DNA of 55,292 bases from Oscillospiraceae bacterium (GCA_009779495.1 WRED01000010.1:1-55292); one strand, 5' to 3'. Numbered from the stretch's first letter, positions 43,053 through 52,051 are shown. Program-made: numbers and translations. Notes: generated by a model not told the origin, from the letters alone.

Positions 43053-44219
43053 ATGATCGAAAGCTCAAAAAACCTGTCCGGCGCCAATGTGCTTCATTAC
43101 GGCATGGTCGGCGGCGGCGAGGACTCTTTCATCGGCGATGTTCACCGCAAGTCCGCCATGTACGACGGCAAATGCAAAATCGTGTGCGGGTGCTTCTCCC
43201 GCGACTACGAAAACACCCTACGTACAGGCGCGGCCCTCGGCATCTCTCCCGACCGGCTGTACCGTGATTTCAATGAAATGGCGCAAAGGGAAAAAGAGCG
43301 TGACGGCGGCATTGATTTTGCCGTGATCGTCACGCCGAACTCGTCGCATTTTCTCGCGGCAAAGGCGTTTTTGGAGGCGGGCATCCATGTCGTGTGCGAA
43401 AAGCCGCTGACCTGTACCGTGGAGCAGGCCGGAGCGCTGCGTGATCTCGCGCGGGAAAAAGACCTCATCCTGTGCGTGCCGTACAACTACTCCGGCTATC
43501 CTCTGGTGAAGCAGGCACGCAAGCTCGTGCGTGACGGCAAAATAGGCGACGTCGTTATGGTCATGGGCGAGTATCCGCAGGACTGGCTCATGGATACCGT
43601 CGAGCGCGGCGGCCAGCGTCAGGCCGCGTGGCGCACCGACCCCGGTTTGAGCGGCGTGTCTAACTGCGTCGGCGACATCGGCAGCCACATCGAAAACACC
43701 GTGGCGTACATCACGGGAATGAAAATCAAATCTCTGTGCGCCAAACTGGATATCATCGGCGAGGAGCGCGTCCTTGACACGAACGCCTCCGTCCTGCTTG
43801 AATACGCAAACGGCGCGACGGGCATGTACTGGTCCTCACAGGTGGCCGCCGGATACGACAACGGCCTGCGTGTACGCGTATTCGGCACAAAAGGCTCCCT
43901 TGAGTGGGCGCAGGAGTTCCCCAATGTCATGTCCGTCACGTTCAAAGGTCAGCCGACGCAGACCTACTGCCGAGGCAACGGATATCTGGACGACGTAGCG
44001 TCGTCGCGCCTGCCGTCGGGTCACTCCGAGGGATATAACGACGCTTTCGCCAATGTCTATAACAGCTTCGCAACGGCGCTGCTGCTGAAAAAAGACGGAC
44101 AAAGTGTTTCATCCGCCGAGTGTGACTATCAAGACGCGGAGGCCGGGATCGACGGCGTGAGATTCATCCACAAATGCGTTGAAAGCTCTCAAAAGGGTTC
44201 TGTCTGGGTTGAGATGTAG
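43053..44219 (+). CDS. Gfo/Idh/MocA family oxidoreductase
   Basis: The 388-residue protein has an N-terminal NAD(P) Rossmann fold (HYGMVGGGEDSFIGDVHRKS) and the family motif VVCEKPLTCTVEQA with the EKP Lys that binds cofactor and substrate. The C-terminal Gfo/Idh alpha/beta domain follows (GDIGSHIENTVAYITG). Such enzymes oxidize sugars, inositols or aminosugars; substrate cannot be read from the sequence. ATG 43053 is preferred because the promoter sits too close to the earlier in-frame TTG, and AGGAAAGGA lies upstream; ATG 43041 is the other option. It stands alone, divergent from the pyr run. Confidence 0.88.
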   Translation: MIESSKNLSGANVLHYGMVGGGEDSFIGDVHRKSAMYDGKCKIVCGCFSRDYENTLRTGAALGISPDRLYRDFNEMAQREKERDGGIDFAVIVTPNSSHFLAAKAFLEAGIHVVCEKPLTCTVEQAGALRDLAREKDLILCVPYNYSGYPLVKQARKLVRDGKIGDVVMVMGEYPQDWLMDTVERGGQRQAAWRTDPGLSGVSNCVGDIGSHIENTVAYITGMKIKSLCAKLDIIGEERVLDTNASVLLEYANGATGMYWSSQVAAGYDNGLRVRVFGTKGSLEWAQEFPNVMSVTFKGQPTQTYCRGNGYLDDVASSRLPSGHSEGYNDAFANVYNSFATALLLKKDGQSVSSAECDYQDAEAGIDGVRFIHKCVESSQKGSVWVEM

Positions 44220-44231
44220 TTCAAACTAATA

Positions 44232-44277
44232 AATAATAGTGAATAGGTTTTTGCAGCCACAGTTATTCACTATTCAC
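44232..44277. repeat. Inverted repeat between convergent genes
   Basis: AATAGTGAATA and TATTCACTATT are perfect complements about 20 bases apart; the right side also repeats TTCACTAT in tandem. It lies between the stop codons of two convergent genes and may end transcription, though no T run is present. AATAGTGAATAG repeats are common in clostridia. Confidence 0.5.
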
Positions 44278-44279
44278 TA

Positions 44280-44615
44280 TCACCTGTTCCTTATATAAAC
44301 ACTGATTCGCACCCCAATGCTCTTCGCATATTTAATCGTATACGCCGTCCCGCCGCTGATCCCGTCCCAAAAAGCCAAGACAAGATCAGCACGGTCAACT
44401 ATTTGCCGGTTCCGTATTAACGCGGCTCTTTTCCCGTACTTCGCGTATTCAGGCAGATATTCTGTATAGCTGATGTTGTTTTCCAGCGCATATATCTTCG
44501 CGCATGTGTCTATGCCTTTCGCGCCGCCGCTTATGATTTCCGTTACATCTTCCGGCAAATATTCTTCTAAATTTGAAATTTGTAAGCCTCTTGAGCCAAT
44601 AATTGCGACCTTCAT
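44280..44615 (-). CDS. Small SLOG-domain protein
   Basis: The 111-residue protein is a single Rossmann-like SLOG/DprA-related domain: MKVAIIGSRG at the N-terminus, the nucleotide loop IISGGAKGIDTCAKIYA, LIRNRQIVDRADLVLAFWDG, and GTAYTIKYAKSIG. SLOG domains bind nucleotides or nucleotide-derived signals, and many sit in defence or stress loci. The start is the ATG preceded by GAGAGGTG; the longer frame runs through the intergenic palindromes. The gene is divergent from a ribbon-helix-helix gene and shares a symmetric promoter region with it, so the two probably form a regulated pair. Confidence 0.8.
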   Translation of the reverse strand: MKVAIIGSRGLQISNLEEYLPEDVTEIISGGAKGIDTCAKIYALENNISYTEYLPEYAKYGKRAALIRNRQIVDRADLVLAFWDGISGGTAYTIKYAKSIGVRISVYIRNR

Positions 44616-44674
44616 AAAAACACACCTCTCAAAATAAAGTCTACACATACCAAGTAGACTTGTATATTTTAGCA

Positions 44675-44714
44675 CAAAATAATCTTAAAGTAAACTTACT
44701 TTAAGATTATTTTG
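44675..44714. promoter_or_regulatory. 40-bp near-perfect palindrome between SLOG and RHH genes
   Basis: Starting at CAAAATAATCTTAAAGTAA, the 40 bases read the same on both strands at 19 of 20 positions per half. It ends at the ribosome binding site of the RHH gene and overlaps a possible SLOG promoter on the minus strand (TTTACT, 17 bases, TAAAAT). A second palindrome, AAGTCTAC/GTAGACTT, lies at about 44637-44661. The leaders of both genes are also alike (TTATTTTGAG, GGTG, T run, ATG). This symmetry fits an operator for the dimeric RHH protein. Confidence 0.6.
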
Positions 44715-44728
44715 AGGTGATTTTTTTT

Positions 44729-44917
44729 ATGAGAAACAAAAAAGATAAGCATCTTGGCATAGAAGTTGACAGAGAACTTCACTACAAGCTCCACTACATT
44801 TCACAATACGAGGGCCGTTCCGCGAACGGGCAAATTTTATACCTGATCCGCAAGTGCATCAAGGAATTCGAGGATAAAGACGGCAAAATCGAACTCCCGG
44901 ACGATCTGTATTCCTAA
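44729..44917 (+). CDS. Arc-type ribbon-helix-helix DNA-binding protein
   Basis: The 62-residue protein has the ribbon-helix-helix pattern: a short basic beta strand (HLGIEVDRELHYKLHYIS) followed by two helices with EGRSANGQILYLIRKCIKEFE, where the NGQI turn is typical of Arc-like proteins. It likely represses itself and the divergent SLOG gene from the palindrome between them. The start is ATG 44729 after GAGGTG; its stop overlaps the stop of the convergent P-type ATPase gene by three bases. Confidence 0.75.
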   Translation: MRNKKDKHLGIEVDRELHYKLHYISQYEGRSANGQILYLIRKCIKEFEDKDGKIELPDDLYS

Positions 44918-46857
44918 TCCCTGATCCCTCGTAAGCTGCGCATCGCGTTCAAAACCGCCAGCGCCGAAACCCCCACATCCGCAAATACCGCCGCCCACAT
45001 CGTCGCCAGCCCGAACGCGCCGAGCACAAGGAAAAACGCCTTGACCGAAAGCGCGAACACGATGTTCTGCGTCACGATGCGTTTCGTCCGGCGGGCGATG
45101 TCGACGGCCTCGCACAGCTTCGATGGCTCGTCGGTCATGATCACCGCGTCCGCCGCCTCGATCGCCGCGTCGGACCCTATACCGCCCATGGCGATACCGA
45201 TGTCCGCCCGGGCCAGCGCAGGCGCGTCGTTTATGCCGTCGCCGACGAAGGCGAGCTTGCCCTTGCCCTGTTTTTGGTTTGCCAGATTCTCGACGATCTC
45301 AACCTTGTCGCCCGGCAGGAGTCCCGCGTACACCTCGTCAACGCCGAGCTTTTCATCCACCGCGCCGGCTATGGCCGGATCGTCCCCCGTCAGCATGACG
45401 GTTTTGCGCACTCCCCTCGCCTTCAACCGGCTGACGGCTTCGCGGCTGTCGGCCTTGATTTTGTCCGCGATGACGACGCAGCCCGCGTACACGCCGTCCA
45501 CGGCGACATAAACTTTCGTCCCCGGCGCGTTATTTTCCGGGCAGGAAATTCCCTCGTCCCGCAGATGCTCAAACCGCCCCGCGAAAACCCTTTTGCCGCC
45601 GACCAGCGCGCTGATCCCGTGCCCGGCTTCCTCCGTGTAGTCGCTGATATTTTCTCGGTCAGGCTCGCGCCCGAACGCGCCGCGCACCGACTGCGCGATG
45701 GGGTGATTTGAAAACGCCTCGGCGTTCGCCGCGTATTCCAGCACGCCGTCTTTCGTAAACCCGTCCTCCGCCGCAACGTCCGTGACCTCGAACACGCCCT
45801 CGGTCAGTGTGCCCGTCTTATCGAACACAACGATGTCCAGATTTGCCAATGCTTCGAGGTAGTTCCCGCCCTTGACGAGGATACCTCTCTTCGACGCGCC
45901 GCCGATTCCGCCGAAAAATCCAAGCGGCACGGACACCACCAGCGCGCACGGGCAGGAGATGACGAGGAAGATCAGCCCGCGCCTGAGCCACTCGCTGAAG
46001 CCGCCCAGAAACAGCGGCGGAACGACAGACAGCAGCACGGCAAGTCCCACCACAACCGGGGTATAGACCTTTGAAAAAGCGGTGATAAAATTTTCGGCGG
46101 GCGCTTTTTGGGAGGCGGCGTTTTCCACCAGGTCAATGATTTTCGCCGCCGTTGACTCGCCGAAGATCTTCGTAACTTTCACCGTGATCACGCCGCTTTG
46201 GTTTACGCAGCCGGACAGAACCGCGTCGCCCTCCTCCGCCTCCCTGGGCACGGATTCGCCCGTCAGCGCCGACGTATCCAGCATGGTGCGGCCCTCCAGA
46301 ATAACCCCGTCCAGCGGGATTTTTTCGCCCGGGTTCACAACGATGCGGTCGCCGACGGCCACGGTTTCCGGTGCGGCGCAAACAACTTCCCTGTTTTTGA
46401 GCAGATTGGCGTAATCGGGGCGGATATCCATAAGCTCCGCGATGGATTTTTTTGACCTCCGCACAGCCGACGCCTGAAAATACTCGCCGATCTGATAGAA
46501 AAGCATGACGGCCACGGCCTCCGGATACTCGCCGATCGCAAACGCGCAGAGCGTTGCGACGCCCATCAGAAAATTCTCGTCGAACACCCTGCCGCGAACT
46601 ATGTTCCGAACCGCCCTCAAAAGAACCTCGCCGCCCAAAATCAGGTACGCCGCCGCGCACAGCGCCAACACGATATATTTTCCCGCCGCGCTTTCAGGCA
46701 CTCCAGGCACGATATATTTAAGCGCAATCGCCGCCGCGAACACCGCCGCGCCGACAGCTGTCTGAATTATTTTTGCCTTTCCGATTTCATCACGCTCATT
46801 GCCGTGACAATGCTCACACCCGCAGCTCTGTTCATTCAAGCTGCTCTCTTTAACCAC
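44914..46857 (-). CDS. cadA: Heavy-metal P1B-type ATPase (Cd/Zn/Pb exporter)
   Basis: This 647-residue membrane pump exports toxic divalent metals. It has the CPC motif in ISCPCALVVSVP in the sixth membrane helix, the phosphorylation site DKTGTLT, TGES, HPIAQSV, MLTGDD and the hinge GDGINDAPALARADIG. The N-terminus lacks a full heavy-metal-associated domain but has a Cys/His cluster (SCGCEHCHG). The start is set at GTG 46857 after GGGAGG; an ATG five codons earlier would put the ribosome binding site inside the gene. The ArsR repressor gene lies just upstream. Substrate Cd, Zn or Pb is inferred from the CPC motif plus the CadC-like regulator. Confidence 0.9.
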   Translation of the reverse strand: MVKESSLNEQSCGCEHCHGNERDEIGKAKIIQTAVGAAVFAAAIALKYIVPGVPESAAGKYIVLALCAAAYLILGGEVLLRAVRNIVRGRVFDENFLMGVATLCAFAIGEYPEAVAVMLFYQIGEYFQASAVRRSKKSIAELMDIRPDYANLLKNREVVCAAPETVAVGDRIVVNPGEKIPLDGVILEGRTMLDTSALTGESVPREAEEGDAVLSGCVNQSGVITVKVTKIFGESTAAKIIDLVENAASQKAPAENFITAFSKVYTPVVVGLAVLLSVVPPLFLGGFSEWLRRGLIFLVISCPCALVVSVPLGFFGGIGGASKRGILVKGGNYLEALANLDIVVFDKTGTLTEGVFEVTDVAAEDGFTKDGVLEYAANAEAFSNHPIAQSVRGAFGREPDRENISDYTEEAGHGISALVGGKRVFAGRFEHLRDEGISCPENNAPGTKVYVAVDGVYAGCVVIADKIKADSREAVSRLKARGVRKTVMLTGDDPAIAGAVDEKLGVDEVYAGLLPGDKVEIVENLANQKQGKGKLAFVGDGINDAPALARADIGIAMGGIGSDAAIEAADAVIMTDEPSKLCEAVDIARRTKRIVTQNIVFALSVKAFFLVLGAFGLATMWAAVFADVGVSALAVLNAMRSLRGIRD

Positions 46858-46923
46858 ACAGAACCCTCCCATATTATTTAATAGTTGTTCACTTATTCAA
46901 TCGTTTGTGTCATTTTTATTTTC

Positions 46924-47337
46924 TCATTCCTTGATATGTTCAAATCCCTGCACGAAAATATCCTTAACATGGCTGTCCGTCAGCGAATAGTACACGACTT
47001 TCCCGCGCTTGTCGTACTTGACCAAATTGGCCATACGCAAGGATTTCAGCTGGTGGGAAATGGCCGACTTCGTCATATTGAGCAGCACCGCCAAGTCGCA
47101 CACGCACATCTCGCTGGCGTTCAGCGCCCAAAGTATCCGAAGGCGCGTGCTGTCGGAAAACGTCTTGTAAAGGTTCGCGAGAGTATAAAAGTCCTGACCG
47201 TGGGGCATCTGCGCCTTTACCCTGTTCACGACCTCCTCATGGATCACGTCGCAGTCGCACGCCGTTTGGTTCGCGTTACGCACGGGCGTACTGCTGAGTC
47301 TGTATCTCGAATAGCTTGCCTGCCCTTTTCCGGCCAT
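46924..47337 (-). CDS. cadC: ArsR/SmtB-family metal-sensing repressor (CadC-like)
   Basis: The 137-residue winged-helix protein carries both metal-site types of the family. The CVCDLA motif in helix 3 with N-terminal Cys residues (ACDCD) makes the soft-metal (Cd/Pb) site, and DSH with a later His-x-x-Glu near the C-terminus makes the helix-5 zinc site. The DNA helix is MTKSAISHQLKSLRMANLV. It should release DNA when metal binds, switching on the P-type ATPase gene next to it. ATG 47337 is 8 bases after GGATAGG. Confidence 0.9.
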   Translation of the reverse strand: MAGKGQASYSRYRLSSTPVRNANQTACDCDVIHEEVVNRVKAQMPHGQDFYTLANLYKTFSDSTRLRILWALNASEMCVCDLAVLLNMTKSAISHQLKSLRMANLVKYDKRGKVVYYSLTDSHVKDIFVQGFEHIKE

Positions 47338-47362
47338 GATTGTCACCTATCCTTTCTTCGAT

Positions 47363-47386
47363 ACAGTTGATTGATTACTCAACTGT
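47363..47386. promoter_or_regulatory. Candidate operator of the metal repressor
   Basis: ACAGTTGA and TCAACTGT are perfect 8-base complements separated by 8 bases, the size of the 12-2-12 sites bound by ArsR/SmtB proteins. It starts 7 bases after the -10 box of the repressor gene, so binding would block transcription. A related TTGTTCACTTATTCAA sits before the ATPase gene at 46885-46900. Confidence 0.65.
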
Positions 47387-47393
47387 TATATTT

Positions 47394-47422
47394 ATTGTAT
47401 GCGGTAAAATGCATTTTGTCAA
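47394..47422 (-). promoter_or_regulatory. Sigma-A promoter of the metal resistance genes
   Basis: On the minus strand TTGACA (47422-47417) and TACAAT (47399-47394) are 17 bases apart, one base from full consensus. Confidence 0.8.
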
Positions 47423-47483
47423 GGGTTTTTGAAAAATTTTTCAATTAAATATCTAAAAAAACTGTCTGGAATAAAAAATGCAC

Positions 47484-47512
47484 TTGATTTCGTCCCTAAG
47501 TCTTGTTAAAAT
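47484..47512 (+). promoter_or_regulatory. Sigma-A promoter of metA
   Basis: TTGATT (47484-47489) and TAAAAT (47507-47512) are 17 bases apart. Only about 45 bases separate the -10 box from the metA start, too few for a SAM riboswitch or T-box leader. Confidence 0.65.
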
Positions 47513-47556
47513 ATATAGATAGTATGTATTATTAATTTACGGCGGTGACTTCATCC

Positions 47557-48477
47557 ATGCCAATCAAAATCGACAACGAACTGCCCGCGCGCGGCACACT
47601 TGAATCCGAAAACGTTTTCGTCATGACCGAATCGCACGCCATGACGCAGGACATCCGCCCGCTGCGGATCATCCTGCTCAATCTCATGCCGACCAAGGTC
47701 GAGACGGAGACGCAGCTGCTGCGTCTGCTCGGCAACTCCCCCTTGCAGGTCGAGGTAGAGCTGCTTCAAACCGCGTCGCATATCTCAAAAAACACGGCGC
47801 AGGAGCACATGTTAAAATTTTACAAGGTATTCGGCGACGTGAAGCACGAGCGCTTCGACGGCATGATCGTGACCGGCGCGCCGGTGGAGCTGCTGCCCTT
47901 TGAGGATGTGGATTACTGGCCTGAGCTTTGCGAAATATTCGAGTGGAGCAAAACGAATGTCTACTCGACTTTCCACATCTGCTGGGGGGCGCAGGCCGCG
48001 CTGTACTACCACTACGGCGTGCCGAAGTACGAGCTGAAAGAAAAGATGTTCGGCGTGTTCCCGCACAGGCCGTTGGACACCTTTCATCCGTTGCTGCGCG
48101 GCGTTGACGACGTCTACTTCATTCCGCATTCACGCCACACCGAAACGCGCATGAGCGATATCGCGCTGGTCAGCGATTTGCAGGTGCTGTCTTACTCCGA
48201 TATCGCGGGCGTCCACCTGATTTCCGACATGGCTTGCCGCAACTTCTACGCCACGGGCCACTCCGAGTACGACCGTGGCACCTTGTCCCGGGAGTATTTC
48301 CGCGACGTGAACAAGGGGCTTTTGATCAATGTGCCGTGCAACTATTTCCCGGACGATGACCCGGCCAAGGAGCCTGTCGTGACATGGCGGGGCGTCGGGA
48401 ATCTGCTGTTTTCAAACTGGCTGAACTATTTTGTGTATCAGGGAACACCATATGATTTGAAGGATATTGGATTATGA
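47557..48477 (+). CDS. metA: Homoserine O-acetyltransferase, MetA type
   Basis: The 306-residue enzyme activates homoserine for methionine synthesis. Catalytic Cys142 is in [13 protein letters not shown] and the His/Glu partners in FIPHSRHTE and ATGHSEYD. Residue 111, which sets acyl-donor choice in this family, is Glu ([10 protein letters not shown]), predicting acetyl-CoA and not succinyl-CoA despite the MetA fold. ATG 47557 is used; the earlier in-frame GTG 47545 forms part of the GGCGGTG ribosome binding site region. The stop overlaps the next gene (ATGA). Confidence 0.95.
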   Translation: MPIKIDNELPARGTLESENVFVMTESHAMTQDIRPLRIILLNLMPTKVETETQLLRLLGNSPLQVEVELLQTASHISKNTAQEHMLKFYKVFGDVKHERFDGMIVTGAPVELLPFEDVDYWPELCEIFEWSKTNVYSTFHICWGAQAALYYHYGVPKYELKEKMFGVFPHRPLDTFHPLLRGVDDVYFIPHSRHTETRMSDIALVSDLQVLSYSDIAGVHLISDMACRNFYATGHSEYDRGTLSREYFRDVNKGLLINVPCNYFPDDDPAKEPVVTWRGVGNLLFSNWLNYFVYQGTPYDLKDIGL

Positions 48478-49166
48478 ATACTGTCTTACTTGCCACTACC
48501 GCCTCCATCGCCGTGACCCACACGTTAATCGGCATCGACCACTACATCCCTTTCATCGCCATGAGCCACGCGAACCGCTGGACGCTGAAAAAGACGATGC
48601 TGATCGTATTCGTCTGCGGCCTGGGCCACGTGTTAAGCTCGGTTCTGCTGGGCTTTTTGGGGATTCTCTTGTCGGAATCCATCGAGCGGCTCGTTCATAT
48701 CGAGACTGCCCGCGCGGGGATGGCGACATGGTTTTTGGTGGGCTTCGGCGCGGTCTACACCGTGTACGGCGTGTGGAAAGCCTACAAGAACAAGCCGCAC
48801 CGCCACGTCCTATCGGACGGCGAGACGCTCGTCCACCAGCACGGCGGCGACCGTGAGCACGTGCACAAAAAGCTGTCCGCAAGTCCAAACGCGGTGTGGG
48901 GGCTGTTCGTGCTGTTCGTTTTAGGGCCGTGCGAACCGCTGATTCCGCTGATCATGTACCCTGCCGCCGCAGAAAACGCCCTTTCCCTTTGGAGCGTCGT
49001 GGTTTGCTTTTCCGTGCTGACCATCGGGGTCATGATGCTGACGACGCTTTTGGGCGTGAAAGGCCTGAGCTTTCTCAAGGTCGGCAGGCTTGAGCGGTAT
49101 TCGGGCGCGCTGGCGGGATTCGCGATTCTGGCTTGCGGGGTTATGCTGGTATTGTTTGACATATAG
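48474..49166 (+). CDS. UreH/RcnA-like polytopic membrane protein
   Basis: The 230-residue protein has about six membrane segments. Helix 1 has [12 protein letters not shown] and helix 2 GLGHVLSS, resembling the His/Asp metal motifs of the nickel/cobalt and UreH-like transporter superfamily. A hydrophilic His-rich loop lies between helices 3 and 4 ([16 protein letters not shown]). It overlaps metA by 4 bases, so the two are translated together. A role in metal transport, perhaps serving cobalt- or zinc-dependent methionine synthesis, is inference from the motifs and location. Confidence 0.7.
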   Translation: MNTVLLATTASIAVTHTLIGIDHYIPFIAMSHANRWTLKKTMLIVFVCGLGHVLSSVLLGFLGILLSESIERLVHIETARAGMATWFLVGFGAVYTVYGVWKAYKNKPHRHVLSDGETLVHQHGGDREHVHKKLSASPNAVWGLFVLFVLGPCEPLIPLIMYPAAAENALSLWSVVVCFSVLTIGVMMLTTLLGVKGLSFLKVGRLERYSGALAGFAILACGVMLVLFDI

Positions 49167-49178
49167 GGAGGTCACAAA

Positions 49179-49664
49179 ATGATACGTCAGCTCGACCGCG
49201 CCGACATTCCCGCCGCCGCCGAAGTGATCCGCGCGAGCTTCGCGACTGTCGCGGCGAAGTTCTCTATAACCGAACAAAATTGCCCGAATCACACCAGCTT
49301 CATCACAGCGGAAACGCTGCAAAAGCGGTTTGATTCGGGCTGGCTCATATATGGATTGTACGATGAGAGCCGCATGGCCGGCGCCGTCGCGCTGTCGGAT
49401 GAGGGCAGCGCGTTCGAGCTGCACCACCTCGCCGTCCTGCCTGACTGCCGTCACAGGGGCTATGGCATACAGCTTCTCGGCCTCTGCAAGGCAAAGACGC
49501 GCGAGCTTGGCGGCGCGAAGCTCGTCCTCAGCTTCATTGAGGAGAACTCCGCGCTGAAAGCCTGGTACATCGCAAACGGGTTTGTTTACACAGGCGCAAA
49601 GAAATTCCCGCACCTGCCGTTTACGTCGGGGTTTATGGAGTGGGAGTGTTCACAGGGCGGTTAA
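49179..49664 (+). CDS. GNAT-family N-acetyltransferase
   Basis: The 161-residue protein is a single GNAT domain. The acetyl-CoA pyrophosphate loop is in LAVLPDCRHRGYGIQLLGL, and the C-terminal NSALKAWYIANGFVYTGAKKF matches the family's last strand. The acceptor is unknown. It lies 12 bases after the UreH-like gene with AGGGAGG upstream, so it is the third gene of the metA unit. Confidence 0.85.
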   Translation: MIRQLDRADIPAAAEVIRASFATVAAKFSITEQNCPNHTSFITAETLQKRFDSGWLIYGLYDESRMAGAVALSDEGSAFELHHLAVLPDCRHRGYGIQLLGLCKAKTRELGGAKLVLSFIEENSALKAWYIANGFVYTGAKKFPHLPFTSGFMEWECSQGG

Positions 49665-49669
49665 CAGCC

Positions 49670-50806
49670 CTAGATTAAATCTTTGAAATACTCAAACGGC
49701 GTCCCCTGCACAGGCAGCAGCGGCATGAGAATATCTCCAAAGGTCCTGTACGCGAACCCCGTCACCGGGCCGGGACTGCCCGTGCGCACCAATACGGCGT
49801 CACGCTCGGGCATAATGCAAATGATCTGCCCGAATGATCCGCTGGCTTCATAGGAGCTGTCGAAAGGCGTGAGAGAGGCGTTCCAGAATAAATAACCGTA
49901 GGCTTGGGCGGCTTTACTTCTGGGCGGGGTGATCGCCACAAAATCCGCCGGAACGATCTGCTTGTCCTCCCAGCGGCCGTAATTGAGGTACAGATAGCCG
50001 TAGCGCAGCATGTCTCTGGGCGTCAGGAAAAGGCCGAAGCCGCCGTATGTGTTGCCGTCTTTCGCGGCGTCCCATCTCACCGAGGTCATGCCAAGCGGCC
50101 CGAACAGCTTCTCCTGCGCGTATTCAAGCAGGTTTTGGTCAACCGCGCGGCTGATCAGGCAGGCCAGCGTCTGGCTGCCGGGGCCGCTGCTGTAGGAATG
50201 TACCTTGCCCGGCTCGGCGAGCTGCGGGATTTCAAACGCCGCTATGCCGCTGTCGGGCGCGTCCCACCAGGGGTATTCGCTCGCCACCTTGTCGCCGTCC
50301 CCCGGCAGGCCGGAGGTATGAGTGAGCAGATGTTCAATCGTCATATTCCGCTTGCTTTCCTGGCCGGGGGCGATTTCAGCATCCGGGAAAAAGTCAATGA
50401 CTTTCTGATTCACGCCCTCGATCTTTCCCTCGCCGATAGCGATGCCCACCAGTGTTGACAATAGCGATTTCGTCACGGAAAACATCGGGTGCGGCGTGTC
50501 CTTGTCCCAGCCGTCGGCGTAATACTCGTACACCAGCTTTCCCTCGTGCAAAAGTAAAACGCTGTCGCTGAACACATTGCCGTTTACGGGCCGCTGAAAC
50601 GGCAGGATGATCTTGGCAAGAGTCGGAGAGAACCATAACGGCCTGGGGCCTGTCTCAAATTCTTCCGTGGGCCAAATGCCGTACTTGTCGGGCGCTTCGC
50701 CCTCGTATGTACGGGTCTCGGGGATGTTGTTGGGCTGGGCGTTGGGGTTCCAAAACGCGAAAAAAGAGAGAATGCTGAGAATCCAGGCGAAAATTTTGAT
50801 TTGCAT
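49670..50806 (-). CDS. Secreted serine hydrolase (class C beta-lactamase family)
   Basis: The 378-residue protein begins with an uncleaved or cleavable signal (KIFAWILSILSFFAFW). It has the SxxK motif SVTKSLLSTLVG near residue 111, a Tyr motif YSSGPGSQ in place of YxN, and the DxxxHTSGLPG segment typical of beta-lactamase-related hydrolases. These act on peptidoglycan peptides or esters; true beta-lactamase function is not indicated. The ribosome binding site GAGGAG is formed by the last codons of the fucosidase gene upstream, so the two are one operon. Confidence 0.85.
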   Translation of the reverse strand: MQIKIFAWILSILSFFAFWNPNAQPNNIPETRTYEGEAPDKYGIWPTEEFETGPRPLWFSPTLAKIILPFQRPVNGNVFSDSVLLLHEGKLVYEYYADGWDKDTPHPMFSVTKSLLSTLVGIAIGEGKIEGVNQKVIDFFPDAEIAPGQESKRNMTIEHLLTHTSGLPGDGDKVASEYPWWDAPDSGIAAFEIPQLAEPGKVHSYSSGPGSQTLACLISRAVDQNLLEYAQEKLFGPLGMTSVRWDAAKDGNTYGGFGLFLTPRDMLRYGYLYLNYGRWEDKQIVPADFVAITPPRSKAAQAYGYLFWNASLTPFDSSYEASGSFGQIICIMPERDAVLVRTGSPGPVTGFAYRTFGDILMPLLPVQGTPFEYFKDLI

Positions 50807-50812
50807 GTAAAA

Positions 50813-52051
50813 TTACTCCTCGTTTAATATAATTTCAATAACCGGCACGATCTGATCCGGCTTGACCTTTGGCAAATGGATTTCCACTTCGCCGTCCCTG
50901 CATTCAAAAAGCAGCTCCGACCCGTCGTGCAGGAACTGGACGTAGTCAACCTTGACCGCAAGCTCAGGCAAATACAGCGACTTGAACGGGTACGCGAACA
51001 GGTGGACATACAGCCGGTTCGCCTTGCGTGTGTAGCGGACGTCCGGTGGAGCCGTAAACTCCGCCTGCGTACAGCCGTAAATGCTGGGCGAGTTGTACTT
51101 CATCCACCCGCCTATCGTCCGCAGCTTTGATACCGCCCGGCTGTCAAAATAGCCCCGCGCCGTCGGCCCGACATTCAGCAGCAGGTTTCCGCCGCGGGAA
51201 ACCGTGTTGACGAGCATACGTATCAGCATTTCGTCGCTCATCCACGTGGATTCGTCCCTGTGGTAGCCCCAGGAACCTGAGAAAGTCTGGCAAAGCTCCC
51301 ACACAACCAGGTTCCCCTCGTCGTCGCGCACCCACTCGCGCGGCTGAAACTGCTCGGGCGTCCACAGGTCCTGCTCAAGCTGCGTGCGGTTGTCTATGAT
51401 GATATCGGGGCAGATACTCCGCGCGGTCTCGATCAGCTTTTCAGCTTCCCAGTCGTCCCTGCCCTTGTCCTCAAAGGAAAAGTCGAACCAAAGAATGTCG
51501 ATTTTACCGTAATTCGTCAGTAGCTCAGTCACCTGGTCACGCATGTACTGCGCGTACTTTTTCATGTCGCGCCCCTCGTTCAGCTCCGCGCGGTTCTCCT
51601 CGTCGCGCTGCGGATGCTTGCTGTCAACGGTGTAGTCGGGGTGATGCCAGTCCAGCAGCGAATAGTAAAATCCGACGCGAAGCCCCTCCGCGCGGAAAGC
51701 CTCGACGTACTCCTCGCACAGGTCCTTGCCGCAGGGCGTGTTCGTCGCCTTATAATCGGTAAACTGTGAGTCGAACAGGCAAAATCCCTCATGGTGCTTG
51801 GCCGTCATGACAACATACTTCATGCCGGCGTTTTTTGCCTCGCGCGCCCACTCCCGAGGGTTGTAAAGGTCGGGATCAAAGTGCCTGAAGTAGCGCTCGT
51901 ACCGCCCGTCCGTCATTTTTTCGATATTCTTGATCCATTCGTGCCGCGCGGGCATCGCGTAAAGCCCCCAGTGGATAAACATGCCGAAACGGTCACGCGT
52001 GAACCAGGATGTATCGCCGGGCGTTTTGCGGACGTCGTAATGTATGGACAA
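50813..52051 (-). CDS. Alpha-L-fucosidase, GH29
   Basis: The 412-residue enzyme has GH29 hallmarks: FGMFIHWGLYAMPARHEW, MTAKHHEGFCLFDS, and the nucleophile region GKIDILWFDFSF where the Asp follows WF. No signal peptide is seen, so it acts on fucosylated sugars inside the cell. The start is TTG 52051, 8 bases after GGAG. It shares an operon with the serine hydrolase. It suggests access to host or plant fucosylated glycans. Confidence 0.9.
   Translation of the reverse strand: MSIHYDVRKTPGDTSWFTRDRFGMFIHWGLYAMPARHEWIKNIEKMTDGRYERYFRHFDPDLYNPREWAREAKNAGMKYVVMTAKHHEGFCLFDSQFTDYKATNTPCGKDLCEEYVEAFRAEGLRVGFYYSLLDWHHPDYTVDSKHPQRDEENRAELNEGRDMKKYAQYMRDQVTELLTNYGKIDILWFDFSFEDKGRDDWEAEKLIETARSICPDIIIDNRTQLEQDLWTPEQFQPREWVRDDEGNLVVWELCQTFSGSWGYHRDESTWMSDEMLIRMLVNTVSRGGNLLLNVGPTARGYFDSRAVSKLRTIGGWMKYNSPSIYGCTQAEFTAPPDVRYTRKANRLYVHLFAYPFKSLYLPELAVKVDYVQFLHDGSELLFECRDGEVEIHLPKVKPDQIVPVIEIILNEE

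Noticed and set aside
47513..47556. SAM riboswitch or T-box before metA
   Set aside because: Only about 45 bases lie between the -10 box and the start codon, too few for either structure.
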